Positions 1 to 9,531 of a stretch of 40,884 nucleotides of DNA are shown here, piece after piece. The translations under genes were made by a program, and so were the position numbers. Position 1 is the first letter of the stretch. Each line of letters begins with the position of its first letter. Source of the stretch: Sulfurimonas sp. (GTDB lineage: Bacteria; Campylobacterota; Campylobacteria; Campylobacterales; Sulfurimonadaceae); NCBI GenBank assembly GCA_013791885.1, contig VMSZ01000061.1, forward strand, positions 1 to 40,884. Reading direction: 5' to 3'. The notes below the pieces were generated by a model that searched no databases, was not told the origin of the DNA, and was given only the letters and a program-made list of their open reading frames with translations.

Positions 1-62
1 GTATAGCCCGCTAAAGGAGCAAGAACATATATTGGCTTGTCGAAGGAAAGTTTATCTATCAT
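1..62 (-). CDS. dusB: tRNA-dihydrouridine synthase, N-terminal fragment
   Basis: Reading leftwards from an ATG at 62, the 20 visible codons spell a start resembling MIDKLSF..PIYVLAPLAGY. The LAPLAG(Y/V)T segment is the first strand of the Dus TIM barrel, which binds FMN and reduces uridine to dihydrouridine in tRNA. The ATG follows directly on the TAG stop of the upstream membrane protein gene (65-63), so this is the last visible gene of the accD operon. The rest lies outside the window, so full length and catalytic Cys cannot be checked. The family call rests only on the short N-terminal motif. Confidence 0.7.
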   Translation of the reverse strand, partial: MIDKLSFDKPIYVLAPLAGY

Positions 63-1079
63 CTATATAAACAAACTTATATCAAAATTTTTATTACATT
101 GCTTTAATGCACTGTAGGCTTTAAAGTTTATAAATTCATCAGGTTGTGAATTTTGTAATATTTCTACTGTTGGTTCTAGCATCTCTAAATCAAAAAGAGT
201 GAAAAGGTAAGCTTCCATCACTTCTTCATTTTCATCAGAAAGAGTTTCAAAAAGTTTAATTCTTTGCTCTGGAGAGAAACCATTAGAAAGGGCTTTGGAA
301 ATATCTATATAATCTTTAGCATTCAATTCAAGAGCTTGAAACATAGCTATAAGCGTTTCATTAGAGACTTCCAATCTGTTTTCGACCATATTAACTCTAT
401 ATAAAATTTCAAAAAGAGATTTTTTATTTAAAAATTGTTTATATTTTTCAATTGCATAAAGTGGAGATATTTTCACAAAGTCAACATAAGCATCTTCACA
501 TAATTCTTTGTCATAAACATCAGTTTTACTTAAAATTTTCTCAGCGTTTAGAAGGCCTTTGATATACTTGTTTCTATTGTTCATAGCAACAAGTTTATTA
601 TTTGACTTAAGACCATAAGGCTTAAGTTCTACTACCTCTCCGTTCTTAAGTTCATCAATAATTTTTAAAACTTGATTTAATTTTGCATTTTCTGTATTTG
701 CGCTAAGCTCCGGAGTCGGCAAAAATAAAGAATTATGTACAATTGCTCCAAGCAGTTTATATCTCGGCGTTTTGTATGTGTAAACTTTATCATTTTTACC
801 TAAATAAGCATCTATAATAGAATCCATTATTTTTTCATAATCTTTTTCATATTTTCTAGCTTTTAAAGTTCCCATAAAAGAGTAAAAAAATATATGAAAT
901 ACACTCAAAAGATAGAATACAACAAGTGGCACAACTACCCATAAGGCAATAGATAATGATGGTAAAGGTATTCCAAACAGATCTAGACCAATACTCTCTT
1001 GCGTCACATAGGCATAAACATACCACCCTACTAATGTAAAGAAAATAAGTGATGCAATTGTATATCTTTTTATGTACAT
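63..1079 (-). CDS. Conserved two-helix inner-membrane protein, function unknown
   Basis: A 338-residue protein starting at ATG 1079, with AAGGA five bases upstream. Two hydrophobic segments (about residues 6-25 and 42-70) anchor it in the inner membrane. The remainder, about 270 residues, is charged, mostly helical and probably cytoplasmic. No catalytic motif is recognised. A central Lys/Asn-rich stretch (near 140-175) is followed by helical, leucine-rich sequence. It sits 10 bases after dksA and directly before dusB in the accD-thiE-rlmH-dksA-dusB operon, so it is co-expressed with translation and lipid housekeeping genes. I cannot assign a function. Confidence 0.75.
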   Translation of the reverse strand: MYIKRYTIASLIFFTLVGWYVYAYVTQESIGLDLFGIPLPSLSIALWVVVPLVVFYLLSVFHIFFYSFMGTLKARKYEKDYEKIMDSIIDAYLGKNDKVYTYKTPRYKLLGAIVHNSLFLPTPELSANTENAKLNQVLKIIDELKNGEVVELKPYGLKSNNKLVAMNNRNKYIKGLLNAEKILSKTDVYDKELCEDAYVDFVKISPLYAIEKYKQFLNKKSLFEILYRVNMVENRLEVSNETLIAMFQALELNAKDYIDISKALSNGFSPEQRIKLFETLSDENEEVMEAYLFTLFDLEMLEPTVEILQNSQPDEFINFKAYSALKQCNKNFDISLFI

Positions 1080-1089
1080 AATAATCCTT

Positions 1090-1440
1090 TTATTTAGTTT
1101 TTTCTACAATTTCACGACAGTCTATGCAGTAAATTGCATGTGGCTTAACTTTCAAACGCTGAAACCCTATATCGTCTTCACACATTTCACAAATCCCATA
1201 TTCTTTACTTGCAATTTTTCCAAGTGCAACAGTAATCTCTCTTAACTCTTTTTCTTGTTGCTGCACAATGGCGCCTTCAATCATAGAGCTGTTATTAGCC
1301 GAAGCATAATCGCCCTCATCATTTAACTCTAATGAATTAAGTTGTCTTATCTCTTCATTAACACCTGAAATATTTTTGATTATCTGAACTTTACGGCCCT
1401 CTAAAATTTCTTTAAAGTAGTTTAACTCACTTGCTTGCAA
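1090..1440 (-). CDS. dksA: DksA/TraR-family RNA polymerase-binding regulator
   Basis: A 116-residue DksA-like protein. The N-terminal helical hairpin carries D-E-G-D-Y-A at 41-46. This fits the D-x-x-D-x-A signature at the tip of the DksA coiled coil, which enters the RNA polymerase secondary channel to tune stringent-response promoters with ppGpp. The C-terminal four-cysteine zinc finger is intact (C84, C87, C105, C108). The start is a TTG at 1440: AAGGA lies six bases upstream and the rlmH stop nine bases upstream. It is shorter than E. coli DksA (151 residues), as is usual for Campylobacterota homologues. The family is clear from the paired motifs; which promoters it controls is not visible here. 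Confidence 0.88.
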   Translation of the reverse strand: MQASELNYFKEILEGRKVQIIKNISGVNEEIRQLNSLELNDEGDYASANNSSMIEGAIVQQQEKELREITVALGKIASKEYGICEMCEDDIGFQRLKVKPHAIYCIDCREIVEKTK

Positions 1441-1449
1441 TCTTCTTCC

Positions 1450-1908
1450 TTACTTATGATATGGGTGGTTACTTAAAATAGAAAAACCTCTATATATCTG
1501 CTCTAGCAAAACTGCTTTTGCTATCTTATGACTCATAGTAATATTTCCTAAACTTATAACATTGTCGCTCTTTTTTAAAAAAGCATCCTCAAAGCCATAG
1601 GCTCCGCCTATGAAAAATTTAATTGACATTCTATCATTTAATAGCTTACTAAAATCAAAACTGTCGATTAATTTTCCATCAGGGTGCAGGGTGACAGAGT
1701 AATCACCCCCTATATAAGGTTCTAAAGCCTTCGTATACGCCTGCTTTGAGGCCTCCGGTGAAATTGTGTGTGATTTTGCTACATCTTTTGGAAAAAGCTC
1801 AATATCCTCAACTTTAGCAAAGCGTGAAATCATTTTTATTAAGTCTTTATAGAGCGGGTCGTAAATACTTTTCTCTTTTTTTGCTATTGAAATAATATCT
1901 ATCTTCAT
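1450..1908 (-). CDS. rlmH: 23S rRNA (pseudouridine-1915-N3)-methyltransferase RlmH
   Basis: A 152-residue SPOUT-fold protein of the normal RlmH length. It methylates N3 of pseudouridine 1915 in helix 69 of 23S rRNA on assembled 70S ribosomes, using S-adenosylmethionine. Diagnostic sequence is the C-terminal trefoil knot: FFIGGAYGF, then [14 protein letters not shown], and the terminal [16 protein letters not shown], which provides the SAM pocket and the conserved C-terminal His/Tyr. The ATG at 1908 follows directly on the thiE stop (TAAATG), so translation is probably coupled. Its place between thiE and dksA in an accD operon fits Campylobacterota housekeeping layouts. Confidence 0.95.
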   Translation of the reverse strand: MKIDIISIAKKEKSIYDPLYKDLIKMISRFAKVEDIELFPKDVAKSHTISPEASKQAYTKALEPYIGGDYSVTLHPDGKLIDSFDFSKLLNDRMSIKFFIGGAYGFEDAFLKKSDNVISLGNITMSHKIAKAVLLEQIYRGFSILSNHPYHK

Positions 1909-2469
1909 TTATAAAAGTCCGCTTCCTATAACATGGTACGTTACATTTGTAAAATTATCACTTTTTTTAACACCGCCAATAGCAGCGACATAATGTTTTG
2001 ATTTTGAAGCGATTACATCAAGTGAATCTCCAAGAACAGTACTAATATTTTTTTTAGTATCAGTGGTTCTGAATGCACCTAAACCAATATAATTTAAATC
2101 CATCTCATTCGCCAAATTCACTTCTTCTTCACTATGTGTAGATAACCCTAAAATTTTATCTGCACCCACAACGCTTCTGATGATTTTAGCAGCCTTAACC
2201 ACGTCTTCATCGACGATTTTGAGATCTTCTTGGCCCAAATGAACACCATCACAGAACTCTATAAGTTCATACTTATCATTTACAATCAAAAAACCGTCAT
2301 ACATTTTTCGAATCTTTATAAGTTGCTGCTTTATAAAAGAGACATCCGCAGTTTTATTTCTGTATTGAATAATCTCTGCGGCATTAGCCTTTGCAAGATT
2401 GACATATTCTTCTAACGATATACCCTTATTATCAAGCATATCTTGATCACAAAGTGCATAAAGTCTCAT
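1909..2469 (-). CDS. thiE: Thiamine-phosphate synthase (ThiE/TenI family)
   Basis: A 186-residue TIM-barrel protein with the ThiE landmarks in order: QYRNK near the N terminus, IVNDK (diphosphate and Mg contact), DGVHLGQED, GLSTHS, YIGLGAF with TDTKK, AAIGGV, and a terminal GSGLL phosphate loop. ThiE couples HMP diphosphate with thiazole phosphate (or its carboxylate) to make thiamine phosphate. The protein is a little shorter than E. coli ThiE (211 residues), and YIGLGAFR replaces the usual YVGxGPxFxT, so a TenI-like paralogue cannot be wholly excluded. The start is ATG 2469, two bases after the accD stop. No thiC or thiG is nearby, and I see no TPP riboswitch in the operon leader. Confidence 0.85.
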   Translation of the reverse strand: MRLYALCDQDMLDNKGISLEEYVNLAKANAAEIIQYRNKTADVSFIKQQLIKIRKMYDGFLIVNDKYELIEFCDGVHLGQEDLKIVDEDVVKAAKIIRSVVGADKILGLSTHSEEEVNLANEMDLNYIGLGAFRTTDTKKNISTVLGDSLDVIASKSKHYVAAIGGVKKSDNFTNVTYHVIGSGLL

Positions 2470-2470
2470 A

Positions 2471-3313
2471 CTAGACTTTTAAAAATTTAAGAAGATCTGA
2501 GAGAGTTTTTTTAAGATGATTTCTATTAACAATCATATCTATCGAGCCTTTTTCAAGCAAAAACTCTGCGCGTTGAAAACCATCCGGCAAAGCAGAACCT
2601 ATTGTCTGTTCAATTACTCTTTGCCCGGCAAAACCGACAAGAGCACCCGGCTCAGCAATAATAATATCTCCAAGTGTTGCAAATGATGCAGAAACCCCGC
2701 CCATAGTAGGATCTGTTAATACAGAAATGTATAATAAGTTATGTTTTGCAAGTTTTGCAAGCGCAGCAGAGGTTTTACTCATTTGAAGCAGAGAGAAGGT
2801 GCTTTCCTGCATTCTGGCTCCACCGCTTGCACTGAGGATAATTAAACCTTCTTTATTCTCGATTGCACGATTAACCGCTCTAACAATTTTTTCACCCTCT
2901 ACAGAACCGAGAGAACCACCCATAAAACCAAAATCAAAAATAACTATTTGAGCACTGATGCCATTCATTACAATTGAGCCGCTTACTACTGAAGACTTTC
3001 TACCAGTTTTAGCAAAACCCTCTTCAACTCTTTTGATGTAAGCTTTACTGTCAACAAATTTTAATGGATCAACCGGAGCAAGATTAGCGTCATATTCAAC
3101 AAATGTTCCCTCATCTGCTAAAAGTTCAATTCTCTCTTTTACACCGATTCTAAGGTGAAATCCACATTTAGGGCAAACATAATTCTGGTGTTCAACTTCT
3201 TTGTAAAACATCAATGCGTTACACGATTTACACTTTATCCAGTGTGCCGGAGTTTCACTTTTTAGTGGTTGTTTATTGTCTTGACTTCTAGAAAAAAGGC
3301 TTAAAAAATTCAA
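2471..3313 (-). CDS. accD: Acetyl-CoA carboxylase carboxyltransferase beta subunit
   Basis: A 280-residue AccD. It opens with the four-cysteine zinc ribbon (CKSC..about 17 residues..CPKC, near 28-50), followed by the crotonase-like carboxyltransferase fold. Landmarks are GARMQES, the oxyanion-hole glycines and the [12 protein letters not shown] segment. With AccA it transfers CO2 from biotinyl-AccB to acetyl-CoA, the first committed step of fatty acid synthesis. The start is a TTG at 3313: AAGGA lies seven bases upstream and no in-frame ATG is near. It is the first gene of the operon down to dusB. The leader at 3338-3355 can form a small hairpin (AAACC/GGTTT). Confidence 0.95.
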   Translation of the reverse strand: MNFLSLFSRSQDNKQPLKSETPAHWIKCKSCNALMFYKEVEHQNYVCPKCGFHLRIGVKERIELLADEGTFVEYDANLAPVDPLKFVDSKAYIKRVEEGFAKTGRKSSVVSGSIVMNGISAQIVIFDFGFMGGSLGSVEGEKIVRAVNRAIENKEGLIILSASGGARMQESTFSLLQMSKTSAALAKLAKHNLLYISVLTDPTMGGVSASFATLGDIIIAEPGALVGFAGQRVIEQTIGSALPDGFQRAEFLLEKGSIDMIVNRNHLKKTLSDLLKFLKV

Positions 3314-3420
3314 AAATTGTTCCTTACTATGTAATCTAAACCCCTTTTGAGGTTTTAATGAACTAGGATTATACCAAATTTCTGCTAAGTGTGAGGATTA
3401 TTTATTTTGAACAAGAAGAA

Positions 3421-3441
3421 CTACCCACTTTATGTGGGTAG
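3421..3441 (-). terminator. Probable intrinsic terminator after gltD
   Basis: CTACCCAC and GTGGGTAG form a perfect eight-base-pair GC-containing stem with a five-base loop, 13-33 bases after the gltD stop on the minus strand. The following RNA is U-rich but interrupted (UUCUUCUUGUU). This suits a moderate rho-independent terminator separating gltBD from accD. Confidence 0.65.
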
Positions 3442-3453
3442 TATATACATAAG

Positions 3454-4839
3454 TTATTTGAGTAAAGAGTTGGAAATACTTCTTGCTGCTTCACGGCCGT
3501 CAAACGCAGCCGTTACAACCAAATCAGCACCTCTAAAACAGTCACCGCCGGCATAAATACCTTTGGTAGTTGTTTCGTGAGTCATTTCATTTATAGTGAT
3601 TCCGCCCCATGCATTCGTCTCTATGCCGTTTTCTGCCAGGAAAGAAGGAACCGCAGGATCAAATCCAAGTGACATAATAACAACATCCGCTTTTACACGT
3701 GTTTCACTTCCCTTGATTTCTTCCATTTTTTGACGGCCGCTTGCATCTTTTACACCTAGAGTAGTTTTAACTATTTCAACTGCTATCGCTTTGCCATTGT
3801 CACCAAGAATAATCTCTTTTGGAGAAGCCAAGAAAGTGAAATCAACCCCCTCTTCCATGGCATTTTTATACTCTTTTTTACTTCCTGGCATGTTATATTC
3901 ATCACGACGGTATAAACATGTAACACTTTTTGCACCCTCGCGTTTAGCAGTTCTCAAACAGTCCATAGCAGTGTCTCCACCGCCGATAACCACAACATTT
4001 AAATCTTTAAAATCAAATTGTTTATCATATTTAATTTTAAAATTCTTTTTTTGTATAGCTGTAAGATATTCCATAGCTTCGTAAACGTTTGGAGCATTTT
4101 CTCCATTTAAAGATGCTTTTTTAGACTTTGTAGCACCTACACCGATGAACATTGCATCATGGGTATTTGCTATATCTTCAAAGGCAATATCACGACCCAC
4201 TTCACAGTTAAGCACGAGTTCAAGTCCACCTTCTTGAAGCAACTTAACACGTCTCTCAACTATTTTTTTGTCTAATTTAAAATTTGGAATACCATATGTC
4301 AAAAGTCCGCCTGCTCTGTCGCTTCTTTCATACATTGTAACTGCAATACCAGAACGTAAAAGATACGTTGCACAAGAGAGACCGGCAGGTCCACTTCCAA
4401 TAACTGCAACTTTCTTATCTGTAGTTATTCCTGGAAAATCCGGTTTAAAACCTTGTCTAAAGCCTTCTTCCGTAATGTGCGTTTCAATTGAACCGATAGT
4501 AATAGCGCCGTGACCGTCGTTTAAAGTACAATCCCCTTCACATAGCCTGTCATGAGGGCATACTCTTCCCATAACTTCAGGAAAAGGTGAGGGTTCATTT
4601 GAAAGTTTAAAAGCAAACTCCAAATCTTTTTCGGCAACTGATTTTAGCCACTGAGGTATATAATTGTGAAGTGGACATTTATTTAAACAGAATGGATCCC
4701 CACATTGAATACATCTGTCACTTTGAGAACTTGCATCGCTAGAGTTGAAGATACTATATATTTCACCAAAATCTTTTGTTCTCTCAACAACCAGTCTTTT
4801 TTCCGGGTCTATTCTTTCGGTAGTTAAAAATTCTCTCAT
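3454..4839 (-). CDS. gltD: Glutamate synthase (NADPH) small subunit
   Basis: A 461-residue GltD. The N-terminal iron-sulfur region carries C43, C46, C51, C55 and C94, C100, C104, the cysteines that ligate the [4Fe-4S] clusters with the large subunit. A first Rossmann motif (GSGPAG, 148-153) binds FAD, GGGDTAMD binds NADPH, and the C-terminal YAGGDCFRGADLVVTA closes the FAD site. It takes electrons from NAD(P)H and passes them to GltB, which makes two glutamates from glutamine and 2-oxoglutarate. It starts one base after the gltB stop and is followed by a hairpin terminator, so gltBD is a two-gene operon. Length and motifs are standard. Confidence 0.96.
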   Translation of the reverse strand: MREFLTTERIDPEKRLVVERTKDFGEIYSIFNSSDASSQSDRCIQCGDPFCLNKCPLHNYIPQWLKSVAEKDLEFAFKLSNEPSPFPEVMGRVCPHDRLCEGDCTLNDGHGAITIGSIETHITEEGFRQGFKPDFPGITTDKKVAVIGSGPAGLSCATYLLRSGIAVTMYERSDRAGGLLTYGIPNFKLDKKIVERRVKLLQEGGLELVLNCEVGRDIAFEDIANTHDAMFIGVGATKSKKASLNGENAPNVYEAMEYLTAIQKKNFKIKYDKQFDFKDLNVVVIGGGDTAMDCLRTAKREGAKSVTCLYRRDEYNMPGSKKEYKNAMEEGVDFTFLASPKEIILGDNGKAIAVEIVKTTLGVKDASGRQKMEEIKGSETRVKADVVIMSLGFDPAVPSFLAENGIETNAWGGITINEMTHETTTKGIYAGGDCFRGADLVVTAAFDGREAARSISNSLLK

Positions 4840-4840
4840 A

Positions 4841-7800
4841 TTAGTCTCCTTTCTCTAGGCTAAGAGGTAGTTTTGTTAAGTTTTTAGGACGAACAAGCCA
4901 GAAATTTCTCACTTCAACTCTAAAGTTTTCCAATAACTCTTTTCCTTTTTTACTCTCTGTTTCTACTAAATAATCTTTGAGTAATCTTTTTAGCAGGTGT
5001 CTTGCATCAGCACCCTCATCAGTATCTATTCTAATTGCTTCAACAAGTTCACGGTTTACATTTTCTACAAAACTATGATCTTCATCATACACAAACGCAA
5101 CACCACCTGTCATACCCGCACCAAAGTTAATACCAGTACGGCCTAGAATAGCCACAATACCGCCTGTCATATATTCACAAGCATTATCGCCCGTTCCTTC
5201 AACAATAGAAACAGCACCGGAGTTACGAACAGCAAATCTTTCGCCAACACATCCTGTAATGTAAAGTTTACCGCCCGTTGCACCATAAAGACAAGTATTT
5301 CCGCCGGCGCTAAATTTTTCACCCTCGTTTTTAGATGTTATGATAATTTTACCGCCGTTCATACCTTTACCGATATAGTCATTTGCCACACCTTCAAGAT
5401 AGATAGAAACACCGTTAATTAAAAACGCGCCTAATGCCTGACCTGCAATACCTTTAAGCTGTATTTTAATAGTATCTGCTTTAAGTCCTGTATCGCCGTA
5501 GAATTGGGCGATTTCACCACTTACAAGTGCACCAAAACTTCTATGAAGATTGGTGATTTCTCTTGAAATTCTAATTGGATGCTCAGGTTGTTTAATTGCG
5601 CTCATAGCCTCTTTTAAAACATCATGCTCAAAAGCATTGTCATCAAAAGGAGGATTACTGCTTTGTTGACAAGTATTAACACCCTCTTCTTCGTGAAGAA
5701 CTGAAGAAAAGTCAAATTTTTGTGCAAACGGGTCATTGACAACTTTAAGTAAATCAACTCTCCCTATCATCTCTTCCATAGTTGCATATCCAAGTTCTGC
5801 CATAATTGAACGAACGTCTTCAGCAAGAAGAGTAAAGTAGTTGATAACCTGATCTACATGCCCTTTAAAAAACTCTTGACGTAATTTTTCATTTTGTGTA
5901 GCAATACCTACAGAACATTTATTGACATGACAAATACGAAGCATTTTACAACCAACTATTGTTAAAACACCTGTTCCAAACGCATAAGATTCAGCACCTA
6001 AAAGTGCAGCTTTTACAACATCTAAACCTGTTTTTAGACCACCGTCCGTTTGTAAATGAACAAGTCCACGCAAATCATTTGCTTTAAGCGCGTTATGCGC
6101 TTCTGAAAGACCTAGCTCCCAAGGATTTCCGGCAAATTTTATAGATGTTAAAGGTGCAGCACCCGTTCCGCCGTCTCCGCCAGAGATAATAATTTTATCT
6201 GCATATGCTTTTGCAACACCGGCTGCAATTGTTCCAACACCGATTGTTGAAACAAGTTTGACCGCTACTTTTGCCTTTGGATTCACCTGTTTCATATCGA
6301 AAATAAGTTGTGCCAAATCTTCAATAGAATAAATATCATGGTGTGGTGGAGGTGAAATCAATGTAACACCCGGAACTGTATGACGAAGTTTTCCGATTAA
6401 CGCAGATACTTTATGTCCTGAAAGTTGTCCACCCTCACCCGGTTTAGCACCCTGGGCAACTTTAATTTGAATCTCTTCAGCACTTCTAAGATATGCAGGA
6501 GTTACTCCGAAACGTCCAGAGGCAACTTGCTTAATTTTAGAATTTCTCTCTGTATCGAAACGTGCCGCATCTTCCCCGCCTTCCCCAGAATTTGACTGAG
6601 CACCAAGTCTGTTCATAGCGATAGCCAGTGTCTCGTGTGCTTCAGGAGAAATAGAACCAAGACTCATAGCTGCTGAAGAAAATCTTTTCAAGATTTTTTC
6701 TTTTGATTCCACTTCAGAGATATTAATAGATTTTCTATCTGATTTTAATTCAAAAAAGTCACGAATAAATTTGAGACCGCGTTTATTTACAACACTGTTG
6801 AGTCTGTCATAATCTTCTTTTTTTCCGCTTGCTGCAAGTGCATGGATAGCATGAATTACTGCTGGACCAAAATCATGGTGCTCTTGATCATTGTAAAATT
6901 TATAAAAACCGCCAATATTTAATGGGAATATTTTATTAAATCCGTCTTGTTTAAATGCACCAAGATGATTTTTTGTTATTCTCTCATCAATATCAGCGTA
7001 TGTAAGACCGCTAAGTGCACATTTAGAAGTTTCAAAACACTCTTCTACCAATTCATGAGATAAACCAATAATGTCAAAAAGACCCGCATTTCTATAAGAA
7101 GCTATAGTCGCGATACCCATTTTAGACATTATTTTTAATAGACCTGCGTTTAGGGCGCTGTGTACTGATTTTATAGCTTCTTGGCAGCTCATATTAACTG
7201 TTTTAGAATTTTCAATCTGATCTACTACGGTTGCAAAAAGTAAATTTGGATAAACAGCACTTGCACCGTAACCGATAAGTACAGCTGCTCCATGAGAATC
7301 GGTAACTTCACCAGTCACGGCAACCATGGAAACCAAGTGGCGGATTTTTTCTTTTAAAAGTGCAAAGTTTAAACGCCCAACTGCCATTGCCATTGGGATA
7401 ATTTTGTTTTTAGCACTAAATTCTCTATCGTCAAGAATAACTATTCTTGTTCCGCTATTTTTTACAGAAGAGATAACTTCTTTCACTAAAGCATCAAGAG
7501 CAGATTTTAAATCTCCGCTATAAGCCGTTGAAAATGTAGCGTTATGATAATACGCTTGATAGCGAGGTGATTTTTTATCACCAAATGATTTTAATACTTC
7601 AAGTTTTTCACTTGTCATAATAGGTGAAATAGATTTTAAACGGTGTGCATGCGTCGGTACTTCATCTAAGATGTTGTGTACTTCACCAAAACCTGTGTTT
7701 AAACTCATAACAACTTTTTCACGAATCGGATCGATTGGCGGGTTTGTTACCTGAGCAAATTTTTGTTTAAAGAAGTCAGTAAATGAACGCTGTTTTTGTG

Positions 7801-9280
7801 AAAACGCAGCGAGAGGAGTGTCGTCTCCCATTGAGCCGACAGCTTCTTTTCCTTCTTTGTACATCGGTTCAATTACCTGTTCTACAACTTCTTGAGTAAT
7901 ATTGAAAAATCTTTGTCTTTGAATAAAATTTTGTTTGTCAAAATCACATGTAGTCACATATTGCTCTTCAATATGCTCCTGAAGATAAATCATATGTTCG
8001 TTCAACCATTTCATATATGGATTTGAACTTTTAAGATAATCGTCTATTTCATTGTTTTTAAGAATTTTCCCAAATTTCAAATCAAGACCCAACATTTCTC
8101 CAGACTGAAGACGGCCTCTCTCTTTAATCCTTTCTTCAGGAATATCAACAACACCATATTCACTTGCAATAAGCAGGTTATCATCTTTAGTGATGATGTA
8201 TTTTGAAGGACGAAGACCGTTTCTATCGAGTACACAACCAATATAACGACCATCTGTTACAGAAAACGCAGCAGGTCCATCCCATGCTTCAAACACAGTT
8301 GAGTGAAACTCGTAAAAGGCACGAAGCTCAGGGTCCATATGCGGAGCATTTTGCCACGCTGAAGGAATAACAGCACGAACTGCTTTAAAGAAATCAACAC
8401 CGTTTACTATTAAAAACTCAAAAAAGTTGTCAGCACTCGCGCTGTCAGAAGAGTTTAGCTGTAAAATTGGAAGAATTCTTTGAATCTCTTCATCTGTAAA
8501 AACTTCACTTTTTATAGATTCAGATTTAATCTCCACGTTAATACGATTTCCTTCAACTGAGTTAATCTCACCGTTGTGAGCAACTGCACGAAATGGTTGT
8601 GCAAGTCTCCATTCAGGAAGTGTATTCGTTGAAAATCTTTGATGAAACAGCGAAAAAGAGATTTTAAATGATTCATTTTGAAGGTCTTTGTAAAATTCTT
8701 TGATATGCGTAGGCATAACAAGCCCTTTATAAGAAAGAACCGTTGAACTCATAGACGCGATATAAAAATCTCTGTCTTTGGTCAATTTGTGCTCAGCTTC
8801 TTTGCGGCTTAAATATAAAAGCGCATCAAATCTGTTTGTTGCCATAATAGAATTAGGGGTAATGAAAAGTTGAACAATATGAGGTAAAGATGCAAGTGCC
8901 TGTTTTCCAAGTGCGTTTGTATCTACCGGTACATCACGGTGGAGTACCACTTTTAAATCGTTCGCAGCACAAATATCATCAATAATTTTTAAGTGCGCTT
9001 TGTTTTTTGTAAAAACAGAAGCTACAGCAAACTGCTTAGGCAGCTCAACACCCTTTTTCTCTGCCTCTTGACGAAGAAACTCAACCGGCATAGAAAGCAA
9101 AAGACCACTCCCGTCTCCAGTTTTTCCATCAGCTGCAACCGCTCCACGGTGCATCATTCTCTCTAACGCCGTTACAGCATCATCTAGTACTTTATGAGAC
9201 GCTTTATTGTTAATATTGGCAACGAGACCAAAACCACAGTTGTCCTTGAAAGATCTCAATAAATCGTGATATTCAACCAT
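4841..9280 (-). CDS. gltB: Glutamate synthase large subunit
   Basis: A 1479-residue GltB. The N-terminal class II glutaminase domain begins at the Cys of DNCGFG (residue 15, exposed by propeptide cleavage). The central and FMN-binding synthase domains follow, with SGGDGGTGAAPLTS and the 3Fe-4S motif CKMLRICHVNKCSVG (C-x5-C-x4-C). The GxGxG beta-helix ends the protein. It converts glutamine plus 2-oxoglutarate to two glutamates. I chose ATG 9280 because GGAG lies five bases upstream. An in-frame GTG at 9286 overlaps that GGAG and would leave no spacing. The promoter region carries a nine-base inverted repeat at 9312-9334. Confidence 0.95.
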   Translation of the reverse strand: MVEYHDLLRSFKDNCGFGLVANINNKASHKVLDDAVTALERMMHRGAVAADGKTGDGSGLLLSMPVEFLRQEAEKKGVELPKQFAVASVFTKNKAHLKIIDDICAANDLKVVLHRDVPVDTNALGKQALASLPHIVQLFITPNSIMATNRFDALLYLSRKEAEHKLTKDRDFYIASMSSTVLSYKGLVMPTHIKEFYKDLQNESFKISFSLFHQRFSTNTLPEWRLAQPFRAVAHNGEINSVEGNRINVEIKSESIKSEVFTDEEIQRILPILQLNSSDSASADNFFEFLIVNGVDFFKAVRAVIPSAWQNAPHMDPELRAFYEFHSTVFEAWDGPAAFSVTDGRYIGCVLDRNGLRPSKYIITKDDNLLIASEYGVVDIPEERIKERGRLQSGEMLGLDLKFGKILKNNEIDDYLKSSNPYMKWLNEHMIYLQEHIEEQYVTTCDFDKQNFIQRQRFFNITQEVVEQVIEPMYKEGKEAVGSMGDDTPLAAFSQKQRSFTDFFKQKFAQVTNPPIDPIREKVVMSLNTGFGEVHNILDEVPTHAHRLKSISPIMTSEKLEVLKSFGDKKSPRYQAYYHNATFSTAYSGDLKSALDALVKEVISSVKNSGTRIVILDDREFSAKNKIIPMAMAVGRLNFALLKEKIRHLVSMVAVTGEVTDSHGAAVLIGYGASAVYPNLLFATVVDQIENSKTVNMSCQEAIKSVHSALNAGLLKIMSKMGIATIASYRNAGLFDIIGLSHELVEECFETSKCALSGLTYADIDERITKNHLGAFKQDGFNKIFPLNIGGFYKFYNDQEHHDFGPAVIHAIHALAASGKKEDYDRLNSVVNKRGLKFIRDFFELKSDRKSINISEVESKEKILKRFSSAAMSLGSISPEAHETLAIAMNRLGAQSNSGEGGEDAARFDTERNSKIKQVASGRFGVTPAYLRSAEEIQIKVAQGAKPGEGGQLSGHKVSALIGKLRHTVPGVTLISPPPHHDIYSIEDLAQLIFDMKQVNPKAKVAVKLVSTIGVGTIAAGVAKAYADKIIISGGDGGTGAAPLTSIKFAGNPWELGLSEAHNALKANDLRGLVHLQTDGGLKTGLDVVKAALLGAESYAFGTGVLTIVGCKMLRICHVNKCSVGIATQNEKLRQEFFKGHVDQVINYFTLLAEDVRSIMAELGYATMEEMIGRVDLLKVVNDPFAQKFDFSSVLHEEEGVNTCQQSSNPPFDDNAFEHDVLKEAMSAIKQPEHPIRISREITNLHRSFGALVSGEIAQFYGDTGLKADTIKIQLKGIAGQALGAFLINGVSIYLEGVANDYIGKGMNGGKIIITSKNEGEKFSAGGNTCLYGATGGKLYITGCVGERFAVRNSGAVSIVEGTGDNACEYMTGGIVAILGRTGINFGAGMTGGVAFVYDEDHSFVENVNRELVEAIRIDTDEGADARHLLKRLLKDYLVETESKKGKELLENFRVEVRNFWLVRPKNLTKLPLSLEKGD

Positions 9281-9311
9281 TTCCACTCCATTTTTCTATG
9301 AATGTCTAATA

Positions 9312-9334
9312 TTATCTAAAAAAAATTTAGATAA
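9312..9334. promoter_or_regulatory. Inverted repeat in the gltB promoter region
   Basis: TTATCTAAA and TTTAGATAA are perfect nine-base arms separated by five A residues, 32-54 bases before the gltB ATG. The gltB-proximal arm overlaps a possible -10 (GATAAT on the minus strand). It has no GC stem and no gene ends here, so an operator is likelier than a terminator. The cognate regulator is unknown. Confidence 0.4.
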
Positions 9335-9466
9335 CAATCACTTACTAAAAATATATTTTGACAAAATTTAGTAAATTTCCGTAACTTTTTACAAATTTAA
9401 TCTCTTTTTAAAGAAACTTAGTCTATTTAGAGATAAGTGCCTGTATTGTACTATTTAAAGGTTTAA

Positions 9467-9483
9467 AAAAGTATAATACTTTT
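9467..9483 (+). promoter_or_regulatory. recO promoter -10 inside a palindrome
   Basis: TATAAT at 9472-9477 lies inside AAAAGTAT-A-ATACTTTT (9467-9483), a perfect 8+8 palindrome about 50 bases before the recO start. No good -35 is seen at 17 bases, as is usual in Campylobacterota. The palindrome may simply reflect AT richness. Confidence 0.45.
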
Positions 9484-9531
9484 AGTATTTTTTTAAAATA
9501 TTTTACAATTTGTGTATTTAGGAAGCAGTTA

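Noticed and set aside
3338-3355. Small hairpin AAACC/GGTTT in the accD leader as an attenuator
   Set aside because: Five base pairs with an eight-base loop and no U-tract are too weak to support a call.
9281-9286. GTG start for gltB at 9286
   Set aside because: It overlaps the GGAG ribosome-binding site; ATG 9280 has proper five-base spacing.
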